A stretch of DNA of 64,000 nt from Myxacorys almedinensis A (GTDB taxonomy: Bacteria > Cyanobacteriota > Cyanobacteriia > Leptolyngbyales > Leptolyngbyaceae), in NCBI RefSeq assembly GCF_010091945.1, contig NZ_WVIE01000016.1:1-64000 (forward strand), read 5' to 3'. A program made the position numbers and the translations under genes. The notes beneath the pieces were generated by a model. It made no database searches. It was not told the DNA's origin and was given only the letters and a program-made list of their open reading frames with translations. Of this stretch, positions 27,682 to 36,800 are shown piece after piece; the first letter of the stretch is position 1; the number at the start of each line of letters is the position of its first letter.

Positions 27682-28572
27682 ATGAACTTCAAAACCGGAA
27701 TTCGCCTGCTGAAAGACACAGTTCAAGAATGGAATGAAGATAATGTTCCGATGTTAGCGGCGGCACTAGCCTATTACACCGTCTTTTCGTTAGCTCCTCT
27801 ATTGATCATTGCCATTGCGATCGCGGGTGCTTTTTTAGGCGAAGAAGCGGCGCGGGGAGAAGTCTTCGCTCAGCTTCAAGGTATTCTCGGACGACCCGCC
27901 GCCGAAGCGGTTTCAGCCTTGATTGAGAGTGCCAACAGACCCAACTCAGGCGGCACGATCGCCACAATTGTTAGCATTGGGGTGTTGCTATTTGGTGCAT
28001 CCGGCGTGTTTGGACAACTCCAAATGGCACTCAACATCATCTGGGAAGTAAAGCCCAAGCCCGGACGGGCAGTGAAAAGTTTTATCCAATCCCGCTTCTT
28101 GTCGTTTGCGATGGTGTTAGTAATCGGGTTTCTGTTGCTCGTCTCGTTAGTCCTTTCAGCAGTGCTAACCCTCATCAGCAGCTACTTTGGCAATTTTATT
28201 CCTGACTTTATTGCAATTGGTAGACTGCTTAATTTCGCTCTTTCCTTTGCCGTAATTACTTTCCTATTTGCAGCAATCTACAAGTTTCTTCCCGATGCTA
28301 AAATTCCCTGGAGTAACCTTTGGGTTGGGGCTGGAGTCACGGCGATCTTGTTCAATATTGGTCGGTTTTTGATTGGGCTTTATCTGGGAAGCAGCAGTGT
28401 TGGTTCGACCTATGGCGCAGCCGGATCGCTAGTTGTCATTCTGATTTGGGTGTTTTACTCAGCCCAGATTCTCCTATTTGGGGCAGAATTCACCCAGGTC
28501 TACTCCAAATATCGGGGCAAGCCTATTCGTCCCTCCAAACACGCCATTCCAACTTCGCCCCCAGATGCTTGA
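27682..28572 (+). CDS. YihY/virulence factor BrkB family membrane protein
   Basis: About 296 residues from ATG 27682 (MNFKTGIRLLKDTVQEWNED); the longer frame from 27571 lacks family similarity at its start. It has six hydrophobic helices and the BrkB/YihY marks ALAYYTVFSLAPLLIIAIAI, GVFGQLQMALNIIW, and the C-terminal GAAGSLVVILIWVFYSAQIL. Once labelled RNase BN by mistake; the function in bacteria remains unsettled, probably transport. It converges with mnmA. Confidence 0.9.
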   Translation: MNFKTGIRLLKDTVQEWNEDNVPMLAAALAYYTVFSLAPLLIIAIAIAGAFLGEEAARGEVFAQLQGILGRPAAEAVSALIESANRPNSGGTIATIVSIGVLLFGASGVFGQLQMALNIIWEVKPKPGRAVKSFIQSRFLSFAMVLVIGFLLLVSLVLSAVLTLISSYFGNFIPDFIAIGRLLNFALSFAVITFLFAAIYKFLPDAKIPWSNLWVGAGVTAILFNIGRFLIGLYLGSSSVGSTYGAAGSLVVILIWVFYSAQILLFGAEFTQVYSKYRGKPIRPSKHAIPTSPPDA

Positions 28573-28613
28573 TCGGTTTGCCCTGATCCCCGCATAGCAG
28601 ATCAGCCCAATCT

Positions 28614-28635
28614 TTAGGTATTTCAAGATACCTAA
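28614..28635. terminator. Stem-loop between convergent genes
   Basis: TTAGGTAT (28614-28621) and ATACCTAA (28628-28635) form a perfect 8-bp stem with a 6-nt loop, between the 3' ends of the BrkB gene and mnmA. There is no T-run, so termination is only a guess. Confidence 0.35.
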
Positions 28636-28733
28636 CAACTCTGATCCCCTCCTTTACAGGAGCGATCGCGCATCCCTGCTGAGCTTTTCACCCGTCGGAT
28701 TTTCCGATCTCGCATCGCAAGCAGCCGGTCAAT

Positions 28734-29798
28734 TTATCCCTCGTTTGGCTGCCGCTCAATCACGCCTCCACCGAGCAACACCTCCCCGTCATACCAAACT
28801 GCCGCTTGCCCAGGCGTAATGCTAAACTGCGGCTCATCAAACACAACCCGCACGCGATCGCTATCTAGTGGAATCACCATTGCCGCCGTCGGAGCCGATC
28901 GGTAGCGAATCTGCACATCGGCTTTGATGGGTGCAGTCGGAGGCGCGATCGACACCCAATTGACGCGCTGAACGCTGCATTCGGGGCTAAACGCTGCATC
29001 CCGCTCCCCAACAATGACTCGATTCTGCATCGCATCTAAACCAATGACGTAAAGCGGCTGGCTATGAGCAATGCCAAGCCCTTTGCGCTGCCCAATAGTG
29101 TAATGATGCACTCCTTCATGCTGACCGAGCACCGTTCCCGCCCGATCGACGATTTCACCCCTCTGCGGCGTGATGTATTGATCGAGAAATGCCCGCATCG
29201 AGCCATTCGCTTCGACCAAACACAAGTCTTGGCTTTCCGGCTTTTCAGCCGTGTGTAACCCAAACTCTTCCGCGATTTGCCGTGTTTCGCTTTTGCGAGT
29301 CTCGCCCAAGGGAAACATGACATGAGCTAGCACTTCTTGGCTCAGATCGTACAGAAAATAGGTTTGGTCTTTCGATCGATCGATCGCTCTGATCAACTGG
29401 TAGTGTTGTGTTGCGTCATCAAATCGAATCCGGGCATAGTGACCGGTTGCGATCGTATCAATCCCCAACTGCTCACGGGCATACTTCAGCATGGGGCTAA
29501 ACTTGACCGCCTTGTTGCACTGCGAACACGGTAACGGCGTAATGCCATCGCTATAGCCCGAAACCAAGTAATCCACAATATTTTCTTGAAACACATCGCG
29601 AGTATCGACAATGTGATGGGGAATGCCCAATTCTTCGCACAGTTGGGCAGCGTCTACCATCCCTTCTGAGCAGCACTGACCCTTCCCTTTCATCAGCCAA
29701 AGGGTCATCCCTTCGACCTGGTAGCCTTGGTCGTGCAGGGTAGCAGCAGCAACAGAACTATCGACTCCGCCAGAGAGTCCAACCACGACTTTGTTCAT
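28734..29798 (-). CDS. mnmA: tRNA-specific 2-thiouridylase MnmA
   Basis: Protein of 354 residues from ATG 29798 ([20 protein letters not shown]); the frame extends upstream to 29960 but without family similarity. The PP-loop SGGVDSS binds ATP, the catalytic cysteines lie in PLPCSQCNK and [10 protein letters not shown], and [16 protein letters not shown] belongs to the tRNA-binding centre. The enzyme thiolates U34 in the anticodons of tRNA-Lys, Glu and Gln in the cytoplasm. Single gene, convergent with the BrkB gene. Confidence 0.97.
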   Translation of the reverse strand: MNKVVVGLSGGVDSSVAAATLHDQGYQVEGMTLWLMKGKGQCCSEGMVDAAQLCEELGIPHHIVDTRDVFQENIVDYLVSGYSDGITPLPCSQCNKAVKFSPMLKYAREQLGIDTIATGHYARIRFDDATQHYQLIRAIDRSKDQTYFLYDLSQEVLAHVMFPLGETRKSETRQIAEEFGLHTAEKPESQDLCLVEANGSMRAFLDQYITPQRGEIVDRAGTVLGQHEGVHHYTIGQRKGLGIAHSQPLYVIGLDAMQNRVIVGERDAAFSPECSVQRVNWVSIAPPTAPIKADVQIRYRSAPTAAMVIPLDSDRVRVVFDEPQFSITPGQAAVWYDGEVLLGGGVIERQPNEG

Positions 29799-30046
29799 GG
29801 ACACGATTGAAAACAGAAAATATAGCTCTAGGCTAACACTCTTGGTCAAGGGATGAAGCACCAACCTAAGGCGGCTTCCCAGGGTTTCCAATTCAGTTCG
29901 ATTAGCCAGATAGGGCAGCCCAGCAGTGGGTCGCGAAGTGAAACCAAGGCACTGAATCAAAGTTGATGAATTAAGGACGAATGTCCGTGTTACACTGACC
30001 GCTAAATTTTCATCGCGATCGTTGTTTATTGAATCGGGGCAAAAAC

Positions 30047-30787
30047 ATGGGGTGTGGGAGACAGGTTTTAGGAACAGTTGGTGGAAGTGGGCGCTTGGCG
30101 ATGATTGCGGTTGCAGGGGTTGTTTACACGGGTTTAGCCATGGGGTTAGCCACAGTTGATATCGCTACACAGCGCCCTGCCGCCGCTCAGCAAACCCTGC
30201 CACCCCCCCCCTCACTTCCGCCGCTAGAACCGTCTGATGGTTTTTCGACGCCCCCTCAGAACACCTTCCCTGTCCCCGGAGAGCGGATTTACACCCCACC
30301 CACGGGAGGATTTGTGCAGCCCATCGCAGGACAATATCGGGTTTATGTTGCTAGCGACAGCCCTTACCTGCTAGAGCAAATTAGAACCATTGAACCGGGG
30401 GCATTTCTGCAAACGATCGGGGGACGGCGGGTGATTCAAACAGGGACGTTTAACAGTGAGGCGAATGCCCGTCAGCAGGTTGCTTCTCTGGCATCTCGTG
30501 GGGTCAGGGCAGAGATTACCACCCTTTCTGGAGGGCAGATTCCACCAGAGGGGGGGCAAAGTCCGAGTGGGTATTATGCGATCGTACCGGGATCAGAGCG
30601 CGAGTTGCCTCTGCTGCGCGATCGCGCGATTCAGCTAGGCGTGGCTCAAGATGCCATCCGATTGCGCGATCGCCCGATTGGGTTTCACATGGCGGTCGGT
30701 CCTTATGCGACTCGCCGCGATGCCGAGATTGTGCAGCAGTTTTTGCGCGATCGCCAGTTTGACGCGCGGGTTTTCTACGATCGCTAG
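30047..30787 (+). CDS. SPOR-like domain secreted protein
   Basis: About 246 residues from ATG 30047 (a TTG at 30029 is in frame). A hydrophobic signal/anchor ([20 protein letters not shown]) is followed by a proline-rich linker ([15 protein letters not shown]) and two repeats related to the SPOR fold: [20 protein letters not shown] with [20 protein letters not shown], and [20 protein letters not shown] with [24 protein letters not shown] domains bind denuded peptidoglycan glycan strands, so a cell-wall or division role is likely. It converges with the following membrane-protein gene. Confidence 0.82.
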   Translation: MGCGRQVLGTVGGSGRLAMIAVAGVVYTGLAMGLATVDIATQRPAAAQQTLPPPPSLPPLEPSDGFSTPPQNTFPVPGERIYTPPTGGFVQPIAGQYRVYVASDSPYLLEQIRTIEPGAFLQTIGGRRVIQTGTFNSEANARQQVASLASRGVRAEITTLSGGQIPPEGGQSPSGYYAIVPGSERELPLLRDRAIQLGVAQDAIRLRDRPIGFHMAVGPYATRRDAEIVQQFLRDRQFDARVFYDR

Positions 30788-30797
30788 GTTAGGACAA

Positions 30798-31253
30798 TCA
30801 GTACAGCAAATGGGCAGCGATCCAGCCTAGCCCCAGTCCTGCCCACGCAGTTGCCACCAAGATAAAAACCGCTTGAAATTTGCCAAACTCTGCGGTCTGA
30901 AGGTCGAGCCGTGCCAAAGACTCTGCCGAGAAAATCATGAAAAAGGGCAAAAATATCTTGAACCAGTTCAACAAAATCGAGGCAAAGGCAGCCACGCCAA
31001 TTAGAAATGTGAAGGCAACCGTATCGGATGTGAACCAACGGGCAAGTAGTCGCTGTAGCCCTTGAATCGGACTCATCATCAAAACTGCGAGCACAAGACC
31101 CCATGCGATCGCCAGTCCGAAGGAAACGAAAGGATGCGCCATGGTCAGCAAAAATTTGCCGAAAATCGCATAAGATACGAGCAGCAGCAGCAGGGATATC
31201 CAAGGACATCTTCTACAGATTGAGATCATGGGGTAGAGGCGATGAATGGTCAC
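30798..31253 (-). CDS. Conserved cyanobacterial membrane protein of unknown function
   Basis: Protein of 151 residues (start 31253, or ATG 31229 eight codons later). Four hydrophobic segments: WISLLLLLVSYAIFGKFLLT, VSFGLAIAWGLVLAVLMMSP, AFASILLNWFKIFLPFFMIF and QAVFILVATAWAGLGLGWIA. The arrangement resembles a small conserved protein seen across cyanobacteria. I cannot assign a function. Its 3' end lies 10 bp from the 3' end of the SPOR gene on the other strand. Confidence 0.7.
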   Translation of the reverse strand: MTIHRLYPMISICRRCPWISLLLLLVSYAIFGKFLLTMAHPFVSFGLAIAWGLVLAVLMMSPIQGLQRLLARWFTSDTVAFTFLIGVAAFASILLNWFKIFLPFFMIFSAESLARLDLQTAEFGKFQAVFILVATAWAGLGLGWIAAHLLY

Positions 31254-31430
31254 TTTATGCGGCTTTGGGCGAGGAGCGCGATCGCTATCACGATCGATGG
31301 TGTGATCACAGCAATTAAGGCATGAGTAGACGTTGGTGCAATCTGGAAAGACGGGGCAAGATATTTAATAGCGATCGAAAGTGCCAACGATGGTAGAAAC
31401 ACTTTGAGAATAAAAACAAATGTGTCCATT

Positions 31431-31746
31431 CTAAATTTTACTGATCACCTTGAACTTAGACATATGGCTTAAATCAACCCGGATGCGCCCTCTCTCCCCA
31501 GGTAGAACGGTTGGGACTGAGGGCATCCAGGCGTAGGCATGACCGAAAGTATATAATTTGCATTCCTTGATAAGCGTTAAAGTATCCCCCAAAATCATGC
31601 GCCGTAGGGTAATGATATCGTGTTAATATTGTCACCCATCTGTAAATGATCTGACCATTACGAACGCTCAGATCTGCTTCACCCTCAGCCGTTTGAAAAC
31701 CTAGATTGGGCATGTCTGTCAGAGCTAAGGCGGCTTGCGCTTTCAA
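31431..31746 (-). pseudogene. Possible decayed gene in two frames
   Basis: One minus-strand frame reads KAQAALALTDMPNLGFQTAE, GEADLSVRNGQIIYRWVTIL and another, overlapping and continuing it, MILGDTLTLIKECKLYTFGH, AYAWMPSVPTVLPGERGRIR, VDLSHMSKFKVISKI to a TAG at 31433-31431. Upstream of the first, a TAA interrupts an otherwise protein-like RLDRVENE-KAQAALAL. Both pieces look like real protein, which suggests a gene broken by a frameshift and a stop. I do not recognise the family. The second piece alone could be a 55-residue ORF (31431-31598). Confidence 0.35.
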
Positions 31747-31777
31747 TTATTCATTCTCTACTCGATCTAAACGACTA

Positions 31778-31798
31778 CCGTACCCTTACGGGTTTTTT
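31778..31798 (+). terminator. Terminator-like hairpin with T-run
   Basis: CCGTA-CCCT-TACGG (31778-31791) followed by GTTTTTT. A short, weak stem. No plus-strand gene upstream is known, so its role is unclear. Confidence 0.4.
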
Positions 31799-31960
31799 AG
31801 CTTATCCAAACACACCTTATGCAAAAGTTGTGGCGATCCCGTGAAAACACAGATGAGGTTTTTGCCTTTCTCTGCGACCATATATCTATAAGTCATTTCA
31901 TTTAGAGAGTATCAACTTTCACAGCTACCAGCCCAGTGGTGTCGCGCTACTGGGTTTTTT
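31799..31960 (+). ncRNA. Candidate small RNA ending in a strong terminator
   Basis: About 160 non-coding bases lie between two terminator-like hairpins, with the second (31932-31960) having a good stem and six T residues. No protein frame ends there, so an independent short transcript would explain it. No RNA family is recognised and no promoter is clear. Low confidence. Confidence 0.25.
31932..31960 (+). terminator. Strong intrinsic terminator
   Basis: CCCAGTGG (31932-31939) pairs with CTACTGGG (31947-31954) with one G-T pair and a 7-nt loop, directly followed by TTTTTT. This is a textbook rho-independent terminator on the plus strand, yet no gene precedes it on that strand for over 1 kb. 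Confidence 0.75.
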
Positions 31961-32490
31961 ACTGTCTTTTTTGGCGTTAGGGGACAAGAATTCTAGCTCT
32001 CTTCTTCCCAAGGAGAAGAGTTTGGGAGAAGGGCAAATCGTACTTGCATTCAGCACTGCCTCTTTTTTCACTGCCTTTGAGGAGATGTGTTGCCAGGAAA
32101 GGAGAGATTTGCAGCCCAACCTGTTCGCCTTAAATGCTAGATTTTTCCATCGCTGACCCGTCGATTAGCACCTCGCAAACCAAGTATTGAAACCCTACGA
32201 TCGCTTTCGCCTTGGTGAGTAAGAAAGCTTGCTACGAGGGAATAAAAACCGAAGGACGAGGAGGGCACACAGAATGATCATACCGACCATCAGCAAGTCA
32301 AAAATCATAAAATAATATCGCAGGGTAGCACAGCCATAGTTGACGGGATGTTTGCCCGGTTGACCCAGGCGCGATCGCTAAACCGAATTCATCCATTCCA
32401 CTGGCATCAGTTCTAGGCTACAGACAGCGTTTGACATCTGCATGACTCTGCTATCGCGGCGAATTGACAGGCAAACAAGGGTATCAAGGC

Positions 32491-33618
32491 TTATCGCTTT
32501 GCGATCGCCGCAATAAATGAAGATTGAGGCGCGATGGGTAGAGAAAATTGGAAGGTGCTGCCTTTGCCAAGTTCGCTCTCGGCTTGGATCACACCGTTTT
32601 GCAGTTCGACCAATCGCTGAGAGATCGCCAACCCGATGCCCGTTCCGCCAGAATGACGATCGCGGGATCGATCCGATCGCCAAAACCGCTCAAACACATG
32701 GGGTAGTTCTTCGGGCGCGATCCCTTGCCCTGTATCTTCTACGGCGACCCAAAGTTGAGTGGTTGTGCTCCATGCCCTCAGAGTGACGCGACCTTGAAGA
32801 GTATAGCGGAGCGCATTCCCAATTAGATTTACCAAAACCTGCTCAACTCGCTCCGGGTCGGCAAGCACAAGCGGCAGATTTTGAGGACAGTCCAACGTTA
32901 GACTGGGGTTGTCATCTAATAATTGATCTGAGAATTTTTGCACCAGTGAACTGAGTAGCGGGTAAAGATTAAAAGATTGCAAATTAATCGGCAAATAGCC
33001 CGCTTCTGCTTTAGACAATTCTTGCAAATCATTCACGAGATTGCGGAGCCTGGTTGTTTCTTTGGCAAGACGTTGATAGATATCTACCGAAGGGTCGATC
33101 GTTCCGTCTCCCAATCCCTCTAAATAGCCTTCTAGCACCGTTAACGGCGTTCGCAATTCGTGGGTTAAATCACCGACTAGCTCTCGCCGCCGTTGCTCCA
33201 CCCCTTCCAAATCTTTTGCCATCCGGTTGAAACTTTGAGCTAAGCGGTTAAGTTCAGGAATTTCGTTTGTCGGCACTCGTTCTTCTAGATGCCCCGCAGA
33301 AAACCGACGAGTCACCCGTTCCATCTGAATTAGGGGCTGCATAATCCGTTTCGACACCCAATAGCTCAGCGCGATCGCGGTAGTCCCTCCCACAATCACC
33401 GACCAAAACGCCCCCCGGCTCCAAGCAGAATCAAACCCTTCTACCAGTTGCCGCTTGACGTAAACCAAGTTAAACCCATAGCCCTGAAGCTTTTCGAGAT
33501 GCACAAGAAATAGCTGAGGGGAATAGATCTTGCCGATTGCTAAGAGCGTGCTAATGCCCACAATCATGACGATCATGTGGGACAAAAAAAGCCGAGTACT
33601 GAGATTGAGCTTATTCAT
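32491..33618 (-). CDS. Sensor histidine kinase
   Basis: Membrane-bound kinase of 375 residues. Two transmembrane helices (LFLSHMIVMIVGISTLLAIG; AFWSVIVGGTTAIALSYWVS) flank a short extracytoplasmic part of about 50 residues, then a HAMP domain, a HisKA dimerisation domain with phospho-acceptor His in GDLTHELRTPL, and a HATPase domain (NLIGNALRYT; DTGQGIAPEELPHVFERFWR; GGTGIGLAI). The response regulator gene lies 5 bp upstream in the same direction, so the two form an operon and a cognate pair. The signal sensed is unknown. Confidence 0.94.
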   Translation of the reverse strand: MNKLNLSTRLFLSHMIVMIVGISTLLAIGKIYSPQLFLVHLEKLQGYGFNLVYVKRQLVEGFDSAWSRGAFWSVIVGGTTAIALSYWVSKRIMQPLIQMERVTRRFSAGHLEERVPTNEIPELNRLAQSFNRMAKDLEGVEQRRRELVGDLTHELRTPLTVLEGYLEGLGDGTIDPSVDIYQRLAKETTRLRNLVNDLQELSKAEAGYLPINLQSFNLYPLLSSLVQKFSDQLLDDNPSLTLDCPQNLPLVLADPERVEQVLVNLIGNALRYTLQGRVTLRAWSTTTQLWVAVEDTGQGIAPEELPHVFERFWRSDRSRDRHSGGTGIGLAISQRLVELQNGVIQAESELGKGSTFQFSLPIAPQSSFIAAIAKR

Positions 33619-33623
33619 GAACC

Positions 33624-34352
33624 TTACGCGGCGGCGTCTTCAAATTTATAACCGACGCCGATCACCGTTTTTACAAAGGTTGGGTTGGCTGGATCAGGTT
33701 CGATTTTTTTGCGTAAACGAGCAATGTGGGTGTCAACCACGCGTTCATCCCCAAAAAAGTTGCTGCCCCACAGTTTATCGATCAGTTGAGTCCGGTTCCA
33801 GACGCGACCAGGGTAGCTCATAAATGTTGAGAGCAGATCAAATTCTAGCGTCGTCAGGTCAAGGGGTTCAAGACAATCTGCATCGCCCTGCGCCGGTTTT
33901 TTTAGAGTCGCCCGCAACGCTGAACGCTGATCTAAATCCACCACAAAGTTTTGAGTTCGATAGACTTGGCTTTGCCCGCCTTGTCGCAGGGTGCGTCTGA
34001 GCAGCGCTCGAACTCTGGCAACCAACTCTTTAGGGCTAAACGGTTTCACCATATAGTCATCGGCTCCTGTCGAAAGCCCAATGATGCGATCGAGTTCTTC
34101 CCCTTTTGCCGTTAGCATTAAAATATACGGATCTTTTAGCCCTGGTTTTTGGCGAATCCTCGCGCAAACTTCTAAGCCATCGAGTCCGGGAATCATCAGA
34201 TCTAGAATAATCAAGTCAGGCTTTTGCTCTTGAAACACTTGCAGTGCCGTCAATCCATCCCGGCAGGTGCGGCAGGAGAATCCTTCTTTTTCTAGATAAA
34301 GCTGAATCAGTTGAGCGATTTCCGCTTCATCTTCAACAATCAGAATTTCCAT
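33624..34352 (-). CDS. OmpR/PhoB-family response regulator
   Basis: Protein of 242 residues from ATG 34352 (MEILIVEDEAEIAQLIQLYL); a GTG at 34376 would add eight residues. Receiver domain with acidic DE at 8-9, phospho-acceptor Asp51 (LIILDLMIPGLDG) and Lys in MVKPFSPKELVARV; then a winged-helix DNA-binding domain (LTTLEFDLLSTFMSYPGRVW; VVDTHIARLRKKIEPDPANP; VIGVGYKFE). It pairs with the histidine kinase that starts 5 bp downstream. Its N-terminus differs from RpaB and RpaA, so it is not one of the essential photosynthesis regulators. Confidence 0.94.
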   Translation of the reverse strand: MEILIVEDEAEIAQLIQLYLEKEGFSCRTCRDGLTALQVFQEQKPDLIILDLMIPGLDGLEVCARIRQKPGLKDPYILMLTAKGEELDRIIGLSTGADDYMVKPFSPKELVARVRALLRRTLRQGGQSQVYRTQNFVVDLDQRSALRATLKKPAQGDADCLEPLDLTTLEFDLLSTFMSYPGRVWNRTQLIDKLWGSNFFGDERVVDTHIARLRKKIEPDPANPTFVKTVIGVGYKFEDAAA

Positions 34353-34571
34353 AGGAGTAGCGCCGAAACATTTCACTTTTTAGAGTTTAACAACTCCCAC
34401 AATATGAGAAACTGTGAAGTGGGAAGGGTATGAGGGCAAAGACTTTTACTTCACCAGAGTAGAGTTTTATTGAGTTTTGTAAACTTCCTTAAAATTTGGG
34501 CAAATCCACCGATAGAATAGCGCTTAGCGCAGCATTAGTTTATAGCTCGATCGGGCTAGTTGGGAGGAGAA

Positions 34572-34691
34572 ATGGAGTTTCTAAGTAACATTAACTTTGA
34601 AGCGATCGCACAGTTGACCTTGGTAGGAATGATTATGCTGGCAGGTCCGGTCGTGATCTTTTTGTTGGCATTTCGCAACGGTGACCTCTAA
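34572..34691 (+). CDS. psb30: Photosystem II protein Psb30 (Ycf12)
   Basis: A 39-residue frame beginning [20 protein letters not shown] and ending [11 protein letters not shown], the conserved Psb30/Ycf12 C-terminus. One transmembrane helix. It is a peripheral low-mass subunit of photosystem II near cytochrome b559. GGAGG at 34563-34568 gives a strong ribosome site before ATG 34572. It stands alone, 220 bp from the divergent response regulator gene, and is followed by a terminator at 34819. Confidence 0.95.
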   Translation: MEFLSNINFEAIAQLTLVGMIMLAGPVVIFLLAFRNGDL

Positions 34692-34818
34692 GAGCGAGGC
34701 GCTTCAAGGCGTTAGTCGCTTTTAGAATTTGCAACGTTGCTTAACAACGTTCAGTCAGACATGCAGTTCCTTGCGAACTCAAAAGTTTTACAGGTTTAAG
34801 AGAGAGTAGCTCTAGAGT

Positions 34819-34845
34819 CCGGTCAGTAATGACTGGGCTTTTTTA
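34819..34845 (+). terminator. Intrinsic terminator after psb30
   Basis: CCGGTCA (34819-34825) pairs with TGACTGG (34830-34836, one G-T pair) around loop GTAA, followed by GCTTTTTTATT. It lies 128 bp after the psb30 stop with no gene between. Confidence 0.75.
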
Positions 34846-34872
34846 TTGGTCTCTGTTGCTGATGAATAGGTT

Positions 34873-35033
34873 ATACCAAATTGATGTTTCACTGCGACAG
34901 ATCCTCGACCCCCCTGCCTACGGTATCTCCTCTGGGTCAGGAGGGACTTTCCGGCTCCTCTCCTGACTCAGGAGGGGTTGGGGGAGGTCGCAGGTCTGTA
35001 GCATTTACAGATTAATTTGGTATTATTTAGCAT
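34873..35033 (+). mobile_element. MITE-like repeat, copy 2
   Basis: About 161 bp with ends ATACCAAATTGAT and ATTAATTTGGTAT, inverted relative to the copy at 23921-24071 and clearly homologous along its length. Differences are scattered substitutions and small indels. Internal CTCCTGACTCAGGAGGG-type words can fold. No coding frame. It sits between psb30 and exbD. From 35034 to 35233 I see only a short tandem GGTTATGGAGT repeat and a CAGGT/ACCTG hairpin. Confidence 0.85.
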
Positions 35034-35233
35034 CAATCACCCATGGGATGTCAGTTACAAACTGTCAGCCCTTGAGATTGCGGCTAGAGCGAGAATTATG
35101 AGGCAATAAGTTTAATGAATGCAACGCCAGGCAGGTAAAGACCTGTCAAACTCAAAAGTAGCTCTAGTAACTCCAATGGTTATGGAGTGGTTATGGAGTC
35201 GCTGAAGCTAAAGCTGAAAAAGAGATAACAGAG

Positions 35234-35635
35234 TTATTTTTTTCTCGTTGCGATCGCGAGTTTCACCCCATCGACTTTTCTAATCTCATCCATCACTGCA
35301 ATCACCTGCCCGTGATCTACCTTTTCATCGGCATTAATCACAACAACAGCTTGTTGGTTAGCAGTCACCAGCGTTTTCACTCCCGTTTCCAATTGTGCTA
35401 ACGCAATCGGTACTTTATTTAACGCAACCTCACCATCCGGCTTAACTGTCACCGCAATCCTAGTCTGCTGCTGAGATTTTGCAGTGGCAGCTTGCGGCAA
35501 ATTAACGGGCAATCCTTCTGATCGGGTGAGAAACAACGTAGACACAATAAAAAAGGTCAAAATTGAAAAAACAACATCAATCATCGGAACGAGATTGAGA
35601 TCGAGAGGAGAATCCTGTTCTTGAGGAGCACGCAT
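35234..35635 (-). CDS. exbD: Biopolymer transport protein ExbD
   Basis: Protein of 133 residues from ATG 35635 (MRAPQEQDSPLDLNLVPMID); the frame extends to 35689 without family likeness. One N-terminal transmembrane helix (VVFSILTFFIVSTLFLT) preceded by DLNLVPMIDVVF, which holds the conserved proton-path aspartate, then a periplasmic domain (VVVINADEKVDHGQVIAVMD, GVKLAIATRKK). With ExbB it forms the proton-driven motor for TonB. It follows exbB by 76 bp in the same direction. Confidence 0.93.
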   Translation of the reverse strand: MRAPQEQDSPLDLNLVPMIDVVFSILTFFIVSTLFLTRSEGLPVNLPQAATAKSQQQTRIAVTVKPDGEVALNKVPIALAQLETGVKTLVTANQQAVVVINADEKVDHGQVIAVMDEIRKVDGVKLAIATRKK

Positions 35636-35711
35636 AGGATTAGAGAAAATTTTAAAAGGTCGCGGGTGAGAGCAAAGGTTGACATTCAAACGTGAAATTC
35701 AAACGTTGAAA

Positions 35712-36422
35712 CTAGTAACCCGACGGTTCGCCTTTGGCGGCTAATTGATGAATAGCGATCGAGAGTTGATCAATCACAGAAGATGGCTGAGGGTTGCGAT
35801 CGTAATATTTTCGGTACGCCAGTTCAAGCTGCCCACCATATTCTTGAATCAATGCCATCTGACGCTGATAAATATTTCTGAAAATGCTAGCAAACAGTAG
35901 ACACAACGCCGCCACAATTAGCCCCGCCGCCGTCGTAATCAATGCCTCACTGATCCCGGCTGAAACGCCTGCGGTTCTCGTTCCGCCAATATCACCAATA
36001 TTGAGCGACCCAAACGCGGTAATCAGTCCTGTAATTGTCCCAATCAGCCCCAGCAAAGGTGATAGTCCCACAAATATCTCCAGCACGCCGCCAAACCGCT
36101 TCATAGTCGGAATTTCGGCCTGCAATTCGCTTTCCATCGCTAGCCGAAACTCTTCAGGGGAGGGATGATCCAGCGTCAGTGCCGCCGAAAAAATGCGAGA
36201 GATCGGTAGGTCAATATTTCGCTTGATCTTCTCCTCAACAAGTTCGGGCTGTTGGCGATATAGCTCGACCAGTTCCTTAGCAAACCGAGGCTGACGCTGA
36301 GAAACCGTCATCCAAAACCGAATGCGCTCGGCAATCAGGGCAGTTGCCACAACCAGAAAACAAAAAAGAATAATGACAATAATTAGCCCACTTACCGGCA
36401 TTCTTGACAGTGCTTCAAGCAT
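35712..36422 (-). CDS. exbB: MotA/TolQ/ExbB proton channel protein
   Basis: Protein of 236 residues with three transmembrane helices: LIIVIILFCFLVVATALIAE, the pair GVLEIFVGLSPLLGLIGTIT and GISEALITTAAGLIVAALCL. The LGLIGTITGLITAF and SEALITTAAGL motifs are those of ExbB/TolQ. It forms the pentameric proton channel of the TonB motor in the inner membrane. Divergent from a TonB-like gene with 378 bp between, and upstream of exbD, so the three genes form one functional unit. Confidence 0.93.
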   Translation of the reverse strand: MLEALSRMPVSGLIIVIILFCFLVVATALIAERIRFWMTVSQRQPRFAKELVELYRQQPELVEEKIKRNIDLPISRIFSAALTLDHPSPEEFRLAMESELQAEIPTMKRFGGVLEIFVGLSPLLGLIGTITGLITAFGSLNIGDIGGTRTAGVSAGISEALITTAAGLIVAALCLLFASIFRNIYQRQMALIQEYGGQLELAYRKYYDRNPQPSSVIDQLSIAIHQLAAKGEPSGY

Positions 36423-36800
36423 GAACCTGCTCCAACGGCGATCGCAACATTATTTTTCCACCTACGAGAACCAGCGAAGATCTCAGAAAACAACGCTTAT
36501 GAGAAAACTTCGATAAAACCCGCATTCTAGTGAGCGTAAAGCTAGTGATAATAACTGTCAAGTATTTCTACAAAACTCTCTCAGATTTTAGAACCTAATC
36601 GCACAAAGCTCGTTTGTCTAAAATTGCTTATCCAAAATCCTTGTTTGAAATTCTAAAATTACGAGGCTGAGACCCTAAAATTGTAAATTTAAAGTTAGTA
36701 AGTGCGTAGAAACTGATACCGATTCTCTCTTGACAGGGACAACGCGCTGAACTAGCCTGATAAGGAGAAAATCGCAAATGCAACTTGGTATCAATAGCCC
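36423..36800. other. Divergent exbB-tonB control region
   Basis: AT-rich intergenic region of 378 bp that must contain promoters for both transcripts. A good candidate Fur box lies at 36546-36560. AAGGAGAAAA at 36763-36772 lies 28 bp before the TonB start, rather far for a ribosome site. Confidence 0.6.
36546..36560. promoter_or_regulatory. Candidate Fur box
   Basis: TGATAATAACTGTCA matches 12 of 14 specified bases of the 7-1-7 Fur consensus TGATAAT-N-ATTATCA, with the left half perfect. It lies between exbB and tonB, 124 bp from the exbB start, where iron-dependent repression by Fur would be expected. Not verified. Confidence 0.5.

Larger units (their letters stand above)
31254..32490. other. 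Gene-poor 1.2-kb region
   Basis: No complete gene is supported here. The region holds a decayed-looking minus-strand frame (31431-31746), two terminator-like hairpins (31778 and 31932) that bracket a possible small RNA, and a CTCTTCT/AGAAGAG hairpin near 32000-32020 in an imperfect purine/pyrimidine repeat. From 32050 to 32490 nothing clear is seen. Confidence 0.55.

Noticed and set aside
29799-29960. N-terminal extension of mnmA
   Set aside because: MnmA proteins begin just before the PP-loop; the extension has no family similarity.
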